Assembly: GCA_913063375.1 (NCBI GenBank)
Contig: CAJXXR010000011.1
Coordinates: 25,125 to 89,124 of the forward strand
Length of the DNA: 64,000 nt
DNA from: an uncultured Flavobacteriales bacterium
Lineage (GTDB): Bacteria; Bacteroidota; Bacteroidia; Flavobacteriales; CAJXXR01
Direction of reading: 5' to 3'
The notes beneath the pieces were generated by a model that was not told the origin of the DNA, searched no databases, and worked only from the letters and a program-made list of their open reading frames with translations. Position numbers and translations under genes: made by a program. Shown piece by piece: positions 16,761 through 27,659 of the stretch; within the stretch, counting starts at the first letter, position 1, and the number at the start of each line of letters is the position of its first letter.

Positions 16761-19700
16761 CTATTTATTTTTCGCAATTGTTTTATTAAATTCCAACTGT
16801 CCAATTTGTAAGGTTTCTTTGGTTTTCTCCAATTGAAGGGCGATTTTCTTAACCTCCTCACCCTTTGATCCATAGTTTGTATATAGGTTTGCATATATAG
16901 TAACTGGTCCAGTTATGGTTTGTCTGCTTTCACTATAGTAATCAACATAGACGGTATACGTTCCAGATTTCGCACTTTTCAAACTAAACTCTTCAGGCCC
17001 ATATCCACCTGTAATATCCGTACTTATTTTCCCACCTAAAGCCGTCTCCTTGTGACTATAAAAACACTTTTCCCCGTTAGGATCTATCACCCATAAATCA
17101 ATATCATTATCATTACTACTCCAATCGATAACAATTCTAATATCCATAGGCATGGATTGAATATAAGACTCATCAATTCCATTTAAATCTAAAACTGCAG
17201 CATGCAGAGCAATTAGACTATTGAACTCATTAAAAACCAACTCTTTTATAGATTCAAATCTACCCCAATTTCGATCCAAAATATATTGGTAATTTTCCAA
17301 AGCCAATTGATATTGTTTATCCATTGAATAGACTTCAGCTAAATCTCTATAAGATTGTGGTTCTTCTGGGCGTAAATCTCTTATTTCGATATATAAATCG
17401 ATAGCCAAGGAATACTCACCTTCATTCATCAATCGCCTTGCTACAATCTTCAGAAGTTCAGGATTTTCTAAATCCAATTCCAGGATATTAGACAGTACTT
17501 GTACGCCAAAAGGATGATCTAGCCGCTCAAAGAAGAAGTCCGATACTTGAATATAAAAAGTAGGTCGATTACTATTTTTTATCTTCAGATCATAATACAA
17601 AGCGTGTAATTCATCTGGATCTGCTCTTCGCAATTTATTCAAATAAGAGGCATTTGGAATCCAGGGAAGCACCTTTATAGAGGATTTATTGCGGACACCT
17701 CTATTTCGCATGCCTGGAATGCTAGCATCCCCCACCATTTTCACACCATCTACATAGTATACAGTTTGGCCATCTCTTCCTCCACGCACATTAACTTCTC
17801 CATCTCCGTCCCTTTGTGAAACACCAGCAGTAGATGCAGCAATACTTCTTACTGGAAGCGCAGAAAACTCCTCTCTAGTGACTACCTGCCCTCCAGTATT
17901 ATCCCGCTCAATCTGAGGACTTTCATCTTCAAGAACAATCTCATTCATTATTTCATCATTATCCTCAACTTCTACAGGCGGTGGAGGTAATGCTTCATCA
18001 TCGGCAGTAAATTCTATAACCATATCCTCTTCATCCATTGATTGGATTTGAGTTACATTTGATTTATAATTTAAATATTCCGGTTGCTTATATGTAGACC
18101 TATACCAGCTCATCAGCGAAGAGAAAACATTTAAATTTTTCCTATGTATTGCTCTCTTGGAGACCTTCTTTTCTTTCACTTGGTCTTTTAGAAGCCTAAA
18201 GTATTCGTCCTTTAATTCATTGGGAGGTACTATTTCATATTGAACATAATCAGCAACCCTATCCAGTACAATGAAGGATGTGTTTCTGGTAACAATATTA
18301 AAGCGCTGACCCAATTTGAAAATAGTCTCCTTATTTTCATCATAATTCATACTCAACTGGGCTATTTTTTTACTTGCCCAAACTCTAGCAATGGATGAAT
18401 TTTTCTTATGAACTAATTCGAAATTTTGCTGTTGGGTAGCCCCTTTCTTATAGCCATAATTGATGGTTAGGTCTGCCTGCTTATCTTTTAGAATTCCAAC
18501 CACTTCAAAATAGCCATTTACACGTCGTGGTACAGTTGGATATATTGCCTTTATATCAGAATGATTATAAGTATAGGATAGAAATTTTTCTTCATCTTCA
18601 TTCGTTAATCTTACTGCGTCGGCAGAGCTCGTTACAGCCAAATCGATAAATTCACCATTTGATTTTGCAGCTATACTTTTCAATAATGAATAGTTACTAC
18701 CAGACGACGATGTGATGGTATATACAGGACATTTTGGCAACTTCATATATTCCGTCCCAATAGTATTTATGGCATCTGAGAATAATAAAATTTCATCGTA
18801 TGAAGATTCAAAACGCAAGGCTTCCAAATTGGTCGCTCCATCCGGTTGTAAACTTTGAATATATTCAATCAAATCATCAGTACCTGTAGCTATATCAAAT
18901 ATTTTCACCGGCTGAGAAGAAGTATTAAAAACTATAAGAGATACTTTTTCAGCCATGGTTAAACCACGTAGATACTCCTTTAAAAAATTCAATTCCTTTT
19001 TTAGATCACGAGAAGCTGCAGAATGAGAATTGTCCCAATAGATTACGGGATTTCTAATAGCAATTTTTGATTTTGAATTAAGTGTTGGAGGTTTTACATT
19101 CAAATAAAAATAGGTTTCACCTTCAAAATCACAAGTAAAAAGTTGATAATCCGATTGAGAAAATCTCGGTACGGTAAATTTAATTGGCTGCTTCGATTGG
19201 TAATTCTTTCTATTATAATTTAGGGAATATACATCCTCTGCATTGTCAAACCTTATATTTTCGAAATCCGAATGAACTAATCTATTATCTACTTCACCCT
19301 TTACAATATTCACTTTCAGATTGAACTCTCCAATAGGACTTTCCATCCCCATAGGAAGGGAATAGTACATATTATCTTCATCCCCTTTAAGTGTTTCAGA
19401 TATGGCTAATACAACCCGTTTAGTCCCTTTTCTAGGGATGGGGTATATTTTAGTTTTGAATGTATTCCCTTTTGTCAAATTAGCTATTCCTGGGTCAACC
19501 TTCCGACGCACAATGGCCTCAAATGCTTGCCTAGCCTTCACCTTTTCTATTATTACACCTTCTCTTAAAGTACCATTAATATCTAGGGCATACCTAGAGA
19601 TTTCCTGACCATCACTCAACGCTAAAGTCAATTCTCCTTCCAAGTCAACCGATAGATTATTTTTAAATAGGACATCAAAAGTTGTCACAGCAACATTACC

Positions 19701-19838
19701 AATCACCTCTACATCAACAGAGAGTTTGGCAATTTCTAGGGATTTTTTCTTTCCTTTTTGATATATCTTAAGTTCTGGAATTTGCGCATATAATAACTGA
19801 CAAATAAGAACTCCAATAAGTAGGACTACATTTCTCAT
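16761..19838 (-). CDS. VIT-VWA protein with TonB-plug-like insert, TPR and DUF2135 domains
   Basis: 1025 residues with signal peptide (MRNVVLLIGVLICQLLYAQ). Domains in order: VIT domain (about 20-150, with KARQAFEAIVRRKVDPGIAN); VWA-like domain (about 265-420) whose metal site reads DNSHS instead of DxSxS followed by a full MIDAS; Lys-rich linker; a Pro/Glu-rich stretch; a segment near 650-700 (REEFSALPVRSIAAS, GEVNVRGGRDGQTVYYVDG) that copies the plug motif of TonB-dependent receptors; TPR-like repeats (about 795-860); and DUF2135 (about 895-990, IDLWVIDPNGEKCFYSHKET). VIT-VWA-DUF2135 proteins are envelope proteins of unclear role; the plug-like piece suggests docking to, or descent from, a TonB receptor system. 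Single gene. Confidence 0.8.
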   Translation of the reverse strand: MRNVVLLIGVLICQLLYAQIPELKIYQKGKKKSLEIAKLSVDVEVIGNVAVTTFDVLFKNNLSVDLEGELTLALSDGQEISRYALDINGTLREGVIIEKVKARQAFEAIVRRKVDPGIANLTKGNTFKTKIYPIPRKGTKRVVLAISETLKGDEDNMYYSLPMGMESPIGEFNLKVNIVKGEVDNRLVHSDFENIRFDNAEDVYSLNYNRKNYQSKQPIKFTVPRFSQSDYQLFTCDFEGETYFYLNVKPPTLNSKSKIAIRNPVIYWDNSHSAASRDLKKELNFLKEYLRGLTMAEKVSLIVFNTSSQPVKIFDIATGTDDLIEYIQSLQPDGATNLEALRFESSYDEILLFSDAINTIGTEYMKLPKCPVYTITSSSGSNYSLLKSIAAKSNGEFIDLAVTSSADAVRLTNEDEEKFLSYTYNHSDIKAIYPTVPRRVNGYFEVVGILKDKQADLTINYGYKKGATQQQNFELVHKKNSSIARVWASKKIAQLSMNYDENKETIFKLGQRFNIVTRNTSFIVLDRVADYVQYEIVPPNELKDEYFRLLKDQVKEKKVSKRAIHRKNLNVFSSLMSWYRSTYKQPEYLNYKSNVTQIQSMDEEDMVIEFTADDEALPPPPVEVEDNDEIMNEIVLEDESPQIERDNTGGQVVTREEFSALPVRSIAASTAGVSQRDGDGEVNVRGGRDGQTVYYVDGVKMVGDASIPGMRNRGVRNKSSIKVLPWIPNASYLNKLRRADPDELHALYYDLKIKNSNRPTFYIQVSDFFFERLDHPFGVQVLSNILELDLENPELLKIVARRLMNEGEYSLAIDLYIEIRDLRPEEPQSYRDLAEVYSMDKQYQLALENYQYILDRNWGRFESIKELVFNEFNSLIALHAAVLDLNGIDESYIQSMPMDIRIVIDWSSNDNDIDLWVIDPNGEKCFYSHKETALGGKISTDITGGYGPEEFSLKSAKSGTYTVYVDYYSESRQTITGPVTIYANLYTNYGSKGEEVKKIALQLEKTKETLQIGQLEFNKTIAKNK

Positions 19839-20013
19839 AACATCTATTTTTATTAATATTACATATACTCAAACGAGGGTACAATCCATTGTATTTTATC
19901 CCTGTTATTTTTTCAAAGATCAAAAACTAGACCTAATATTATAATTGTCAATTCTTTCCTTTTACTTTTATCAAATTCTATTCTCATAAGGTTTCCTATC
20001 CTCAAAATAAAAA

Positions 20014-20385
20014 TCAGCTTGAAACCCATTCCAAAGCGACTCCCTCACTATTAAAAATTTCAAAATGATCCAATTTATATCGTTTTTTTAAAAGATAGGC
20101 CAAAGCCACTTTAGGGCAGTTCATAATAATAGCCATTCTTTTATTTAAACACAGGTGAATATTCTTTTGAACAAATCTGAATATATCCGGTAATTCATCT
20201 TCCTCTATCGCTAAACTTGCATTTCGAAAATCCAAAACAACTCCTTTAGTCTTATGAATTATTGATGTTTCTCCTCGGATACTTTCCCAAGATTTCCACA
20301 TTCTTTCCAGTGATATTTCACCCGTTCCAGTGGCCATAAGAATAGCCCCATCCTCACTTAAAGAAAAAAATATATGGTCGTTCAT
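20014..20385 (-). CDS. SpoIIAA/STAS-like small protein
   Basis: 123 residues without export signal. The order GAILMATGTGEISLERMWKS, then KGVVLDFRNASL, then KRMAIIMNCPKVALAYLLKK and a final FEIFNSEGVALEWV follows the alpha/beta SpoIIAA-like (STAS-type) fold seen in many short Bacteroidota proteins: strand-helix-strand, a buried VVLD strand and an FxxxxxAxxWL-like end. These act as adaptors in signalling or are uncharacterised. There is no kinase partner beside it. It lies between the VIT-VWA gene and the giant adhesin, each with its own termination signals. Family by fold pattern only. Confidence 0.5.
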   Translation of the reverse strand: MNDHIFFSLSEDGAILMATGTGEISLERMWKSWESIRGETSIIHKTKGVVLDFRNASLAIEEDELPDIFRFVQKNIHLCLNKRMAIIMNCPKVALAYLLKKRYKLDHFEIFNSEGVALEWVSS

Positions 20386-20401
20386 CCAATTTGAATTTTA
20401 G

Positions 20402-20437
20402 AAAAAAAAGGGACTAATTATAACTAATTAGTCCCTT
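20402..20437 (-). terminator. terminator downstream of the giant adhesin gene
   Basis: A perfect 13-bp stem (AAGGGACTAATTA with TAATTAGTCCCTT, loop TAAC), followed on the minus strand by eight Ts. A second GC-rich hairpin (AATAGAGAGG with CCTCTCTATT, 20577-20605) sits directly after the stop at 20617 but lacks a T-run. Confidence 0.85.
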
Positions 20438-20616
20438 CTTCATTCAATTATATGGCAATAAATGCCATTTCAATAAAAAGGGGGAAGGCATAATATATTG
20501 CAAGATAAAATCACCTAAACCCTAAAACTTAACAAGTTTATTATGCTAGTCCTATCCCCCTTATAAAATCACTATAAATAGAGAGGAGGGATTCCCCTCT
20601 CTATTGTTTATTAACC

Positions 20617-23600
20617 TTATTTCAAAATTGAAATACGTTTAACAATCATCTGATCACTAGAATTTATTCTAAGGCTGTAAACACCAGCTGCTAGACTGCT
20701 TAAGTCTATTGATTTCTGTACAGACTCATCTTGTACAACATCACTATATACTACCTTACCTAATTGGTTAATAACTTGTAGTGAATAGTTGTGCATACTA
20801 GATGGAGATGCTATAGAGAAGACACCAGAAGAAGGATTAGGACTAACCGTAATTTGACCTAAAATAGCCTCATCCAAACCGATAGAACAATCATCAGAGA
20901 TAACGTTCACAGTATACACTTCTTGTGTTGTCCCATCCTCAGCCGTTACAGTGATGATAACTTCACCATAAGGAGCGAATGTAGCAGAACCAGAAACAAC
21001 AACAGTAGCGTTTGGATCAGTTGCTACAATGGTCATATTAACCAATGAAGCAAATCCAGCTCCAACTGTAAGGTTATACGTATTTTCATCAACAGGCGAC
21101 ATCATCATTACAGCAGTAGTATCTGAACCAGAGATCATACAGAAGTAACCTACGTTTGTCATCAATGAATCCAAGCTTGTATCATCATTTGCAGCTGCAT
21201 AAGTCCAATTGATAAAGTAAGTACTTATAGTACCATCCTCAGCCGTTACGGTTACGATAGTAGTTCCAGGAACTCCAGAAGCATCTACAACAACTTCAGT
21301 CGCTCCAGTATCCGTTGTTAAGCCACCAACATTTGGAATTATAGAATTAAACGGTAACTCTATATCATAAACGAATGTCTGACTACTGAAGCCAGATATA
21401 GTTCCTCCATTGATGGTTAAGTCCATAAGACTTGCATCAGAACTTGGTGCTTCTGTGAAAATCACACTATACACCAAAACAGTAACACCATCCTGTGCAG
21501 TAACTGTAAACACAGTTGTATCTGGTAAAGGAATGGATGCCAATTGTTGAGAAACAATACAGTTTGGATCAGCTGGCGTATAATTTGTCAATGGAACACT
21601 AGTTACTCCATTTGGCAATTCTACGTAATAAGTCAAAGAATCTGCTTGAAAACCAGTAATAGAAATTCCATCTAACTGGATATCCGACAAGTAGGCATTA
21701 GAAGATAATGATTCTACTTCATAATTGATACAGTAAGTATTTACAGTAACACCATCCTCTGCAGTAACCTCAATAGTACATGTTCCAGGAACACTTACAT
21801 TTGTAACAACAGCATTGGCATTTGGATCATTCTCAATAGCCGATACTGAAGGCATAAAGGTAGACCCGTAAGGATACGTTATTGTATAACAAAGCGTATC
21901 TGGATTAAATCCAGGCACAGAACTATTACTTACCGACAAGGCCGAAAGTGTAGCATCTGTAGCAGCCAGAGCTTCTGTAATATAAACAGAATAGGTAGAT
22001 ACATAATTGGTATCCTCTGCCACAACAACAACTGTTGCCATACCAGGTAGAGATGTTGGCTCAGTAATTGTCATACTAGTGATAAGTAGTGGATTCACCA
22101 TAGTGAAATCAGCATCTACATCCCAAGTAGTTGAACCATAAGGAACCTCATAGGTATAGTTAAAGGTATCTGGTTGGAAGGCTACAGGATCTGAAACCGT
22201 GTTACCATTTACCGTTAAGTCCATCAAAGAAGCATCCGTATAAGGAACATGCTCCTTCACTTGCCAGTTATCAAAACCAAATCCTTCAAAATCACTTTGG
22301 AAAGAATAAGTGTAAAAACGCCATCTAAAGATTACTTGCGGCTGTCCAACCATTCCCGACAACAATCTAACCGTATGTGTCCAATCATTTGTGTTTGATT
22401 GAGGGAATTGGCTCGTAGGCCAAGTATACCAAGAAGCTCCTCCATTAAATGATCTTTGTAATCTGATATTATGGTTTGAACCAACTCTTACATAATCAAA
22501 CGAAATCTCTACAGCATCTGTATAATCAGAGAAATCATAACATGGAGAATATAAATAACTATACTCACTATGTCCTACATCACCTGTAAGGTTTAGTGCC
22601 CATACTTTTCCATCGTTATTATTTCCGATATTTTGAGTAGTAGGAATTCCCCATTCCCATGAGTCATTTGTTCCAGAATATATTTCACTATACCAGTAAC
22701 CATTGTCGCTATTGAACCCTGTACTATCCGTAGTATAACTTGGCGTACTACTTAATTCAAAAGTAATAGAATTACTCAAAGGATTTTGATCAGCAGGGAA
22801 TACAATCTGAATATCAATTGTATAAATCCCAGGAGTACTCATATCGATACTTGGTAATTGATACAAAGTATCTGTTTGAGATGCTAAACCTGAATCGAAA
22901 TCCCAGAAATCTACCCAAAGACCACTATTGTTAAACTGGTACTGAGCTGTAGCTCCATTTGCGGCAACATCAAAATTCCCAAAATTAGCAATCTTTACAT
23001 ATCCTGTTTCAATACCCAATCCACAAGAAGTCTCCAATGAATCAATTGAAATTAAGGCTAAATCATAATCAGGACATTCTTCTACAATAAAGACTTCTGA
23101 AGCTTCCAGCTCCCAATAATTTGGCCAAGAAGTAGTATCTAAACCATTATCTACAGAATTCCCATCGTTATTTGCAATTAGGATACCCCCACAACGATTA
23201 ATTTCGTAGGTTCCTCCTGACCATCCGCCACCATATTCATCATAGGCGTTTATTACGTATGGCGTGTTAGGGAATACACATACTGAATAAGTATAGGTTG
23301 TATAACTGGATAGATTACCTGAACCATCCATATCACCATCTTGTGCATTAATAATATTGTTTAAGGTGTCCATAATTAGCCAGGCATTGGCCGTTCCACC
23401 TCCCTCGTTATTAATAACTACATCCACATACATATTACCTAAATTAGTAACGGAAGATGAAGACATATCATCAGTAGCCACCGAATCACTCGCCAATAAA
23501 GTTCTAACAAAAAATGAAGAATCTATAGAAGCAGAGAAATCGTAATATCCATCTAAAATGAATGTTGCAGTACCTCCTGGAATAATAGTATCGTTGAATG

Positions 23601-26600
23601 TTCCTGCATTGAAATAAATTGAATCATCCCAACTCAATTCAACTGGGAATCCTGTAGCAGCTTGTCCACCAAAGTTCTCAATTTCAACTTCTATCTGCAT
23701 TGAATCAGACAGATTACATCCTTTAAGAGCTGGAGATAGAATAGCAGTTACACCTACATTATTTCCCCAAGGAGTAACAAATGATAATTGAATATCAGCA
23801 TAAGTCGTATCACAAGGGTTTGACAAATACACATCGTAAATGGTATTTTCAGTCAATCCTCCAATAGCAAATGGATGTACAAATGCCGTATCCGTTGGAA
23901 TACTATCATACACATCAGATGGATTCAGTACTTCTACCAATTCCAAATTCCATACAGTATCTGGACTCACATTCAACCAATCCAAAGTAACGGCTTGATC
24001 TGTCAAATCTGCAATATTAAATCCTACAGGCATTGAACAATCTGGTGCTTCCCCCCATTTAACATCATCTATATATAGATAATCATAGGTAGTTGTTGGA
24101 TTAAATTTAATTGCAATATGTACATCTGTTCCAGTATAAGAAAGGAACGGCACTACAATAGAATCATAAGAATTACTTACCGCTCCAGAATAAATGGAAG
24201 TGAAGGTAGAAGGATCCGTAATATCAGTAATAGTACCTACTTCAAATGGCGAAGGTTGAGCAGAAGAAGAAGATCTTGCCCAAAAAGTGAATATATTGGT
24301 CCCTGCAGTAATATTTGATAATTCAGGAGTGATCAATAACAATTCTGGATTCAAATCACTTGAATTATACATTCTCAAATAACGCATTGGACTATGCGAA
24401 CTAAATGAACTTGAAGATGAAGTAATTTTAGCAAAAGTGGTAGTTTCTACTAAATAGGTCCAACAAATAGATGTATCGTTTGTGGCAACTAAATCTGAAA
24501 AGTCTTTGTCAAATTCAGATATAGGCCCACAAACTGTTTGGAATTCCATACTAGTACCTTCACTGATTGCATTCGAACAATTTGTAGAAATTGTCATTTC
24601 ATAAACAGTTGAAGGCTCTAATCCACCCACAGTAAAAGGTATAGTCGTTGCCGTATACAACACCGTTGGATTGACACCCGAAACATCTTCCATTTCAACA
24701 TACCACTCAGCACCATATGTACCTACAGAATCCATTGAAACAGAAACCGAAGTAGTACTTAATGAATCGATAGTTATTGACGTTGGAGGGAAACAGTTTG
24801 GTATTTCTTGCCATTCAACATCATCCAGATATAGATATTCAGAACCAGAGTTCGAGCCAGTCACCAATTGTATTGCGACATAGGTATCTGTACCTGTATA
24901 GTTATTGAAGTTTACGGTATACTGAACATGTTGATTGGTCAACATAACAGAATCTACTACGGTAAATGTATTTACATCCGTAGGATCTGACATTGTACCA
25001 ACTATAACCATGTTTCCATCGTTATTTGCTTCTCTTCCATAAAATCTCAATCGATGATCTTGTGTTATAACCGTACTTAATTCAGGTAAAACAGCAAACT
25101 GAAATGATGTTGAAGGACTTGCACTACTTGGATGGTAAAATCTAATATAACCAGTACCAGTGTTAGCTAAAGAAGAACTATTATACACTTTCACGTATGA
25201 AGAAGAAGAACTTGTACTGTCAATCATATTCCAACAGTTTATTGGGTCTCCAGTACTGTAACCTTCAAAGCTAGTGTAATAATCAGCTAGCGGTGCACAA
25301 TCCGTCGTAAATGCAATTGGACCAACCCATACAGTTGAATCTGTTCCACACATGGTACGCGCATAAGCACTATAATTGGTTCCAGGAATTAAACCTGTAA
25401 TTGTAAATGGTGTTCCGGTTACCGTATCTGTAGCAATACCAGTAGGTGTGTTTACACCAGTCACCATTTCTATCTCATAGGTTGTTGCTCCTGCTCCTGC
25501 AACTACAAAAGACATATCTGCAGAATAACCATCTACTGAATCAACTACCACGTAGTATGGAATATTACAAGCCGGTAATGCTGTAACAGACATCGTGTCA
25601 ATGAATACACCATATCCATAAGAATTCTCAGAAGCGTACTCAATATCCACCAACACATCAGTTCCTACATAGGCACCGTTGATCAATAAAGCTTCATCTT
25701 TATAAGAACCTGGGTAGTTTGAACCAGCTCCGTCATTCGAATTAAAAGCTGCTCCAGTAACGCTCCAAACAGTATTCCATGAAGCCCCACCATCATTCGA
25801 TAAGTTAACTCGTAAAGTATCGTCATTCCAATTATACAACTTATGAGACCAAGAGAAAGTCAATAAAGCCTCTTGTGTAACACTGATGTTTGGCGTAAGT
25901 AAGTGTCTATGTGTACCATAAGCACTAGTACTTCCGGAGTTTCTCGCTCTGGCTGCCAATGTATCACCTGAGGAAACATAAGGTCCCCAAATTGCATCAC
26001 CATTATCTACATCAAAACATTCTGGGATCCAAGTACTGAATGGCTCCGAAAATGGCATAGCCACAGGATTACAAGAAGTAAGAACCAAAAGTGGACCAAT
26101 CCATTCTGAATTACCATCTGTTCCACCACAACCAGCACTTACATAAATTGCATACTCAGAATTTGCATCTAAGTTTAGTGCAGTATACGATGCAGTAGTA
26201 GAACTATCATCAGCAAGACCTGTTTGTGTTTCAGATAATGTTAAATTAACATATTCTACATACCACAATGACTCATTGTCAATTGCAGTCCATGAGAATG
26301 TAATTTCATTATTTGTATAAGAATCAACATCCAAATCTTCTGGAGCCTGACAAGTTGGTAAAGTTGTAAAATTATATACAGAAGTCCAGGCTGAAGGACC
26401 ATCTATAACTCCACAATTTGCTCTTACGATAAATTGGTAATCGCTTTCTGGCACTAAACCTGATAGTAAAGGATTATTGGTTGATAATCCGGCATTGTTT
26501 GGCGTATATGTAAAGGTATCAGCTGGTATCAGTGAAGTATTGATCAATTCAATATCCCAAGAAGTTTCTGATCCGGCCTGTGCCCAAGATAATTCTGCTA

Positions 26601-27357
26601 CAAATTCTGCTACAGAATCAATAGAAATAGTACCAAGTGGCAAACAAGTTGGAGGAGTGGTAAACGTTCCTCCAAAAGACCAATCACTTAATGGAGTCGT
26701 ATTAAATGGACCACAATCTGATTGAACAAAAACAGCATAATCATTTTCTGGAGACAAACTACTTAAACTATATGGGTTTACTGTAACCCCAGAATACGTA
26801 GCAATACCAGTTGCAGTATCACCAGCAGTTAAATTAACTACTTCAATGTTCCAAAGTGTTTCCGAACCATTTGATGACCAAATAATGTCAGCCGTAGTTG
26901 GATTAATATTTGAAGCCGTCACTCCTGATGGAGGAGGACATGTTGTTACTATATATGTTAGATCTAATGTTGCAGTGATGGTATTATTATCCACCCAAGT
27001 ATCCCCGTTTTGAGAATAAATTTTAACACTAGAAAGATTATTAATATCCACATCATATGTAGAAAGGTCTGTAGCTGAGATACTACATAAATCTTCAGCA
27101 ACAGTAGTCCCATTAACTTCAAGATTAAAATAATACCAACTTGGGCAATTCCAGCCCAAATTACTTACCGATATTTCAGCTTCGGTAATGAATGAATTGG
27201 TTACCGTATCGACACAGTTAAAATCGGAAAACTCCACATAATTGGTATTATCAGCACCAAAGGAGGATTCTGAATAAGTACATGTCCCCTGTCCATAGAT
27301 CAAGGAATATGCAAAAAGAGAAAGAACGGTAGTTAACCGCCGTAAAAATCTTACCAT
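20617..27357 (-). CDS. giant multi-domain T9SS surface adhesin (FN3-like, jelly-roll and cadherin-like repeats)
   Basis: 2246 residues, signal peptide ending SLIYGQ. Near 135-430 are three fibronectin-III-like repeats, each starting C-x-P-x-x-h (PPPSGVTASNINPTTADIIW, CQAPEDLDVDSYTNNEITFS). Several MAM/choice-of-anchor-like jelly rolls follow (FSEPFSTWIPECFDVDNGDA; YLYLDDVEWQEIPNC and YLYIDDVKWGEAPDC as their ends), alternating with more FN3 units. A CARDB-like segment is next, then about five cadherin-like beta-sandwich repeats from residue 1720 (DASLMDLTVNG...PDTFNYTYEVPYGST...VTAEDGT). A type A sorting domain closes it (ITVSPNPSSGVFSIA...SLRINSSDQMIVKRISILK). No catalytic domain seen. Likely a surface adhesin or gliding/biofilm protein. 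Confidence 0.88.
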   Translation of the reverse strand: MVRFLRRLTTVLSLFAYSLIYGQGTCTYSESSFGADNTNYVEFSDFNCVDTVTNSFITEAEISVSNLGWNCPSWYYFNLEVNGTTVAEDLCSISATDLSTYDVDINNLSSVKIYSQNGDTWVDNNTITATLDLTYIVTTCPPPSGVTASNINPTTADIIWSSNGSETLWNIEVVNLTAGDTATGIATYSGVTVNPYSLSSLSPENDYAVFVQSDCGPFNTTPLSDWSFGGTFTTPPTCLPLGTISIDSVAEFVAELSWAQAGSETSWDIELINTSLIPADTFTYTPNNAGLSTNNPLLSGLVPESDYQFIVRANCGVIDGPSAWTSVYNFTTLPTCQAPEDLDVDSYTNNEITFSWTAIDNESLWYVEYVNLTLSETQTGLADDSSTTASYTALNLDANSEYAIYVSAGCGGTDGNSEWIGPLLVLTSCNPVAMPFSEPFSTWIPECFDVDNGDAIWGPYVSSGDTLAARARNSGSTSAYGTHRHLLTPNISVTQEALLTFSWSHKLYNWNDDTLRVNLSNDGGASWNTVWSVTGAAFNSNDGAGSNYPGSYKDEALLINGAYVGTDVLVDIEYASENSYGYGVFIDTMSVTALPACNIPYYVVVDSVDGYSADMSFVVAGAGATTYEIEMVTGVNTPTGIATDTVTGTPFTITGLIPGTNYSAYARTMCGTDSTVWVGPIAFTTDCAPLADYYTSFEGYSTGDPINCWNMIDSTSSSSSYVKVYNSSSLANTGTGYIRFYHPSSASPSTSFQFAVLPELSTVITQDHRLRFYGREANNDGNMVIVGTMSDPTDVNTFTVVDSVMLTNQHVQYTVNFNNYTGTDTYVAIQLVTGSNSGSEYLYLDDVEWQEIPNCFPPTSITIDSLSTTSVSVSMDSVGTYGAEWYVEMEDVSGVNPTVLYTATTIPFTVGGLEPSTVYEMTISTNCSNAISEGTSMEFQTVCGPISEFDKDFSDLVATNDTSICWTYLVETTTFAKITSSSSSFSSHSPMRYLRMYNSSDLNPELLLITPELSNITAGTNIFTFWARSSSSAQPSPFEVGTITDITDPSTFTSIYSGAVSNSYDSIVVPFLSYTGTDVHIAIKFNPTTTYDYLYIDDVKWGEAPDCSMPVGFNIADLTDQAVTLDWLNVSPDTVWNLELVEVLNPSDVYDSIPTDTAFVHPFAIGGLTENTIYDVYLSNPCDTTYADIQLSFVTPWGNNVGVTAILSPALKGCNLSDSMQIEVEIENFGGQAATGFPVELSWDDSIYFNAGTFNDTIIPGGTATFILDGYYDFSASIDSSFFVRTLLASDSVATDDMSSSSVTNLGNMYVDVVINNEGGGTANAWLIMDTLNNIINAQDGDMDGSGNLSSYTTYTYSVCVFPNTPYVINAYDEYGGGWSGGTYEINRCGGILIANNDGNSVDNGLDTTSWPNYWELEASEVFIVEECPDYDLALISIDSLETSCGLGIETGYVKIANFGNFDVAANGATAQYQFNNSGLWVDFWDFDSGLASQTDTLYQLPSIDMSTPGIYTIDIQIVFPADQNPLSNSITFELSSTPSYTTDSTGFNSDNGYWYSEIYSGTNDSWEWGIPTTQNIGNNNDGKVWALNLTGDVGHSEYSYLYSPCYDFSDYTDAVEISFDYVRVGSNHNIRLQRSFNGGASWYTWPTSQFPQSNTNDWTHTVRLLSGMVGQPQVIFRWRFYTYSFQSDFEGFGFDNWQVKEHVPYTDASLMDLTVNGNTVSDPVAFQPDTFNYTYEVPYGSTTWDVDADFTMVNPLLITSMTITEPTSLPGMATVVVVAEDTNYVSTYSVYITEALAATDATLSALSVSNSSVPGFNPDTLCYTITYPYGSTFMPSVSAIENDPNANAVVTNVSVPGTCTIEVTAEDGVTVNTYCINYEVESLSSNAYLSDIQLDGISITGFQADSLTYYVELPNGVTSVPLTNYTPADPNCIVSQQLASIPLPDTTVFTVTAQDGVTVLVYSVIFTEAPSSDASLMDLTINGGTISGFSSQTFVYDIELPFNSIIPNVGGLTTDTGATEVVVDASGVPGTTIVTVTAEDGTISTYFINWTYAAANDDTSLDSLMTNVGYFCMISGSDTTAVMMMSPVDENTYNLTVGAGFASLVNMTIVATDPNATVVVSGSATFAPYGEVIITVTAEDGTTQEVYTVNVISDDCSIGLDEAILGQITVSPNPSSGVFSIASPSSMHNYSLQVINQLGKVVYSDVVQDESVQKSIDLSSLAAGVYSLRINSSDQMIVKRISILK

Positions 27358-27659
27358 AAGTTCAAGGTTTAATGTTTTGTAAAAAATAAATTACAGCTTC
27401 AAACTTAGGCAAGAAAGCAGGCTAAACAGATGTGTTTCAACCGCTATTATCTTTAAATAATGAAAATGGAAAGAAAATAAAAACCTTCTGAACCCTTATA
27501 TATAGTAGAAAACGAAATTTGCACTTAAAAGAGTTAATTTTTTAGTTACAGAATGAACAAATAGGTTGGATAAAATGGTGTTTCATTATAAAATTGGTGT
27601 GCTATCTTCTAATACAAAACACAAAATCATATTTGAGGAGAACTAAACAAGGAATTATT
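27358..27659. other. 302-base upstream region of the adhesin gene
   Basis: AT-rich. CAAACTTA at 27400-27407 reads TAAGTTTG on the minus strand, an exact -7 element giving a leader of about 36 nt. No further structure is evident between it and the end of the regulator gene at 27660. Confidence 0.45.
27400..27407 (-). promoter_or_regulatory. -7 element of the giant adhesin gene
   Basis: Minus-strand TAAGTTTG matches TAnnTTTG exactly, 43 bases before the ATG. No clear -33 TTTG, which may point to activator-dependent expression. Confidence 0.45.
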
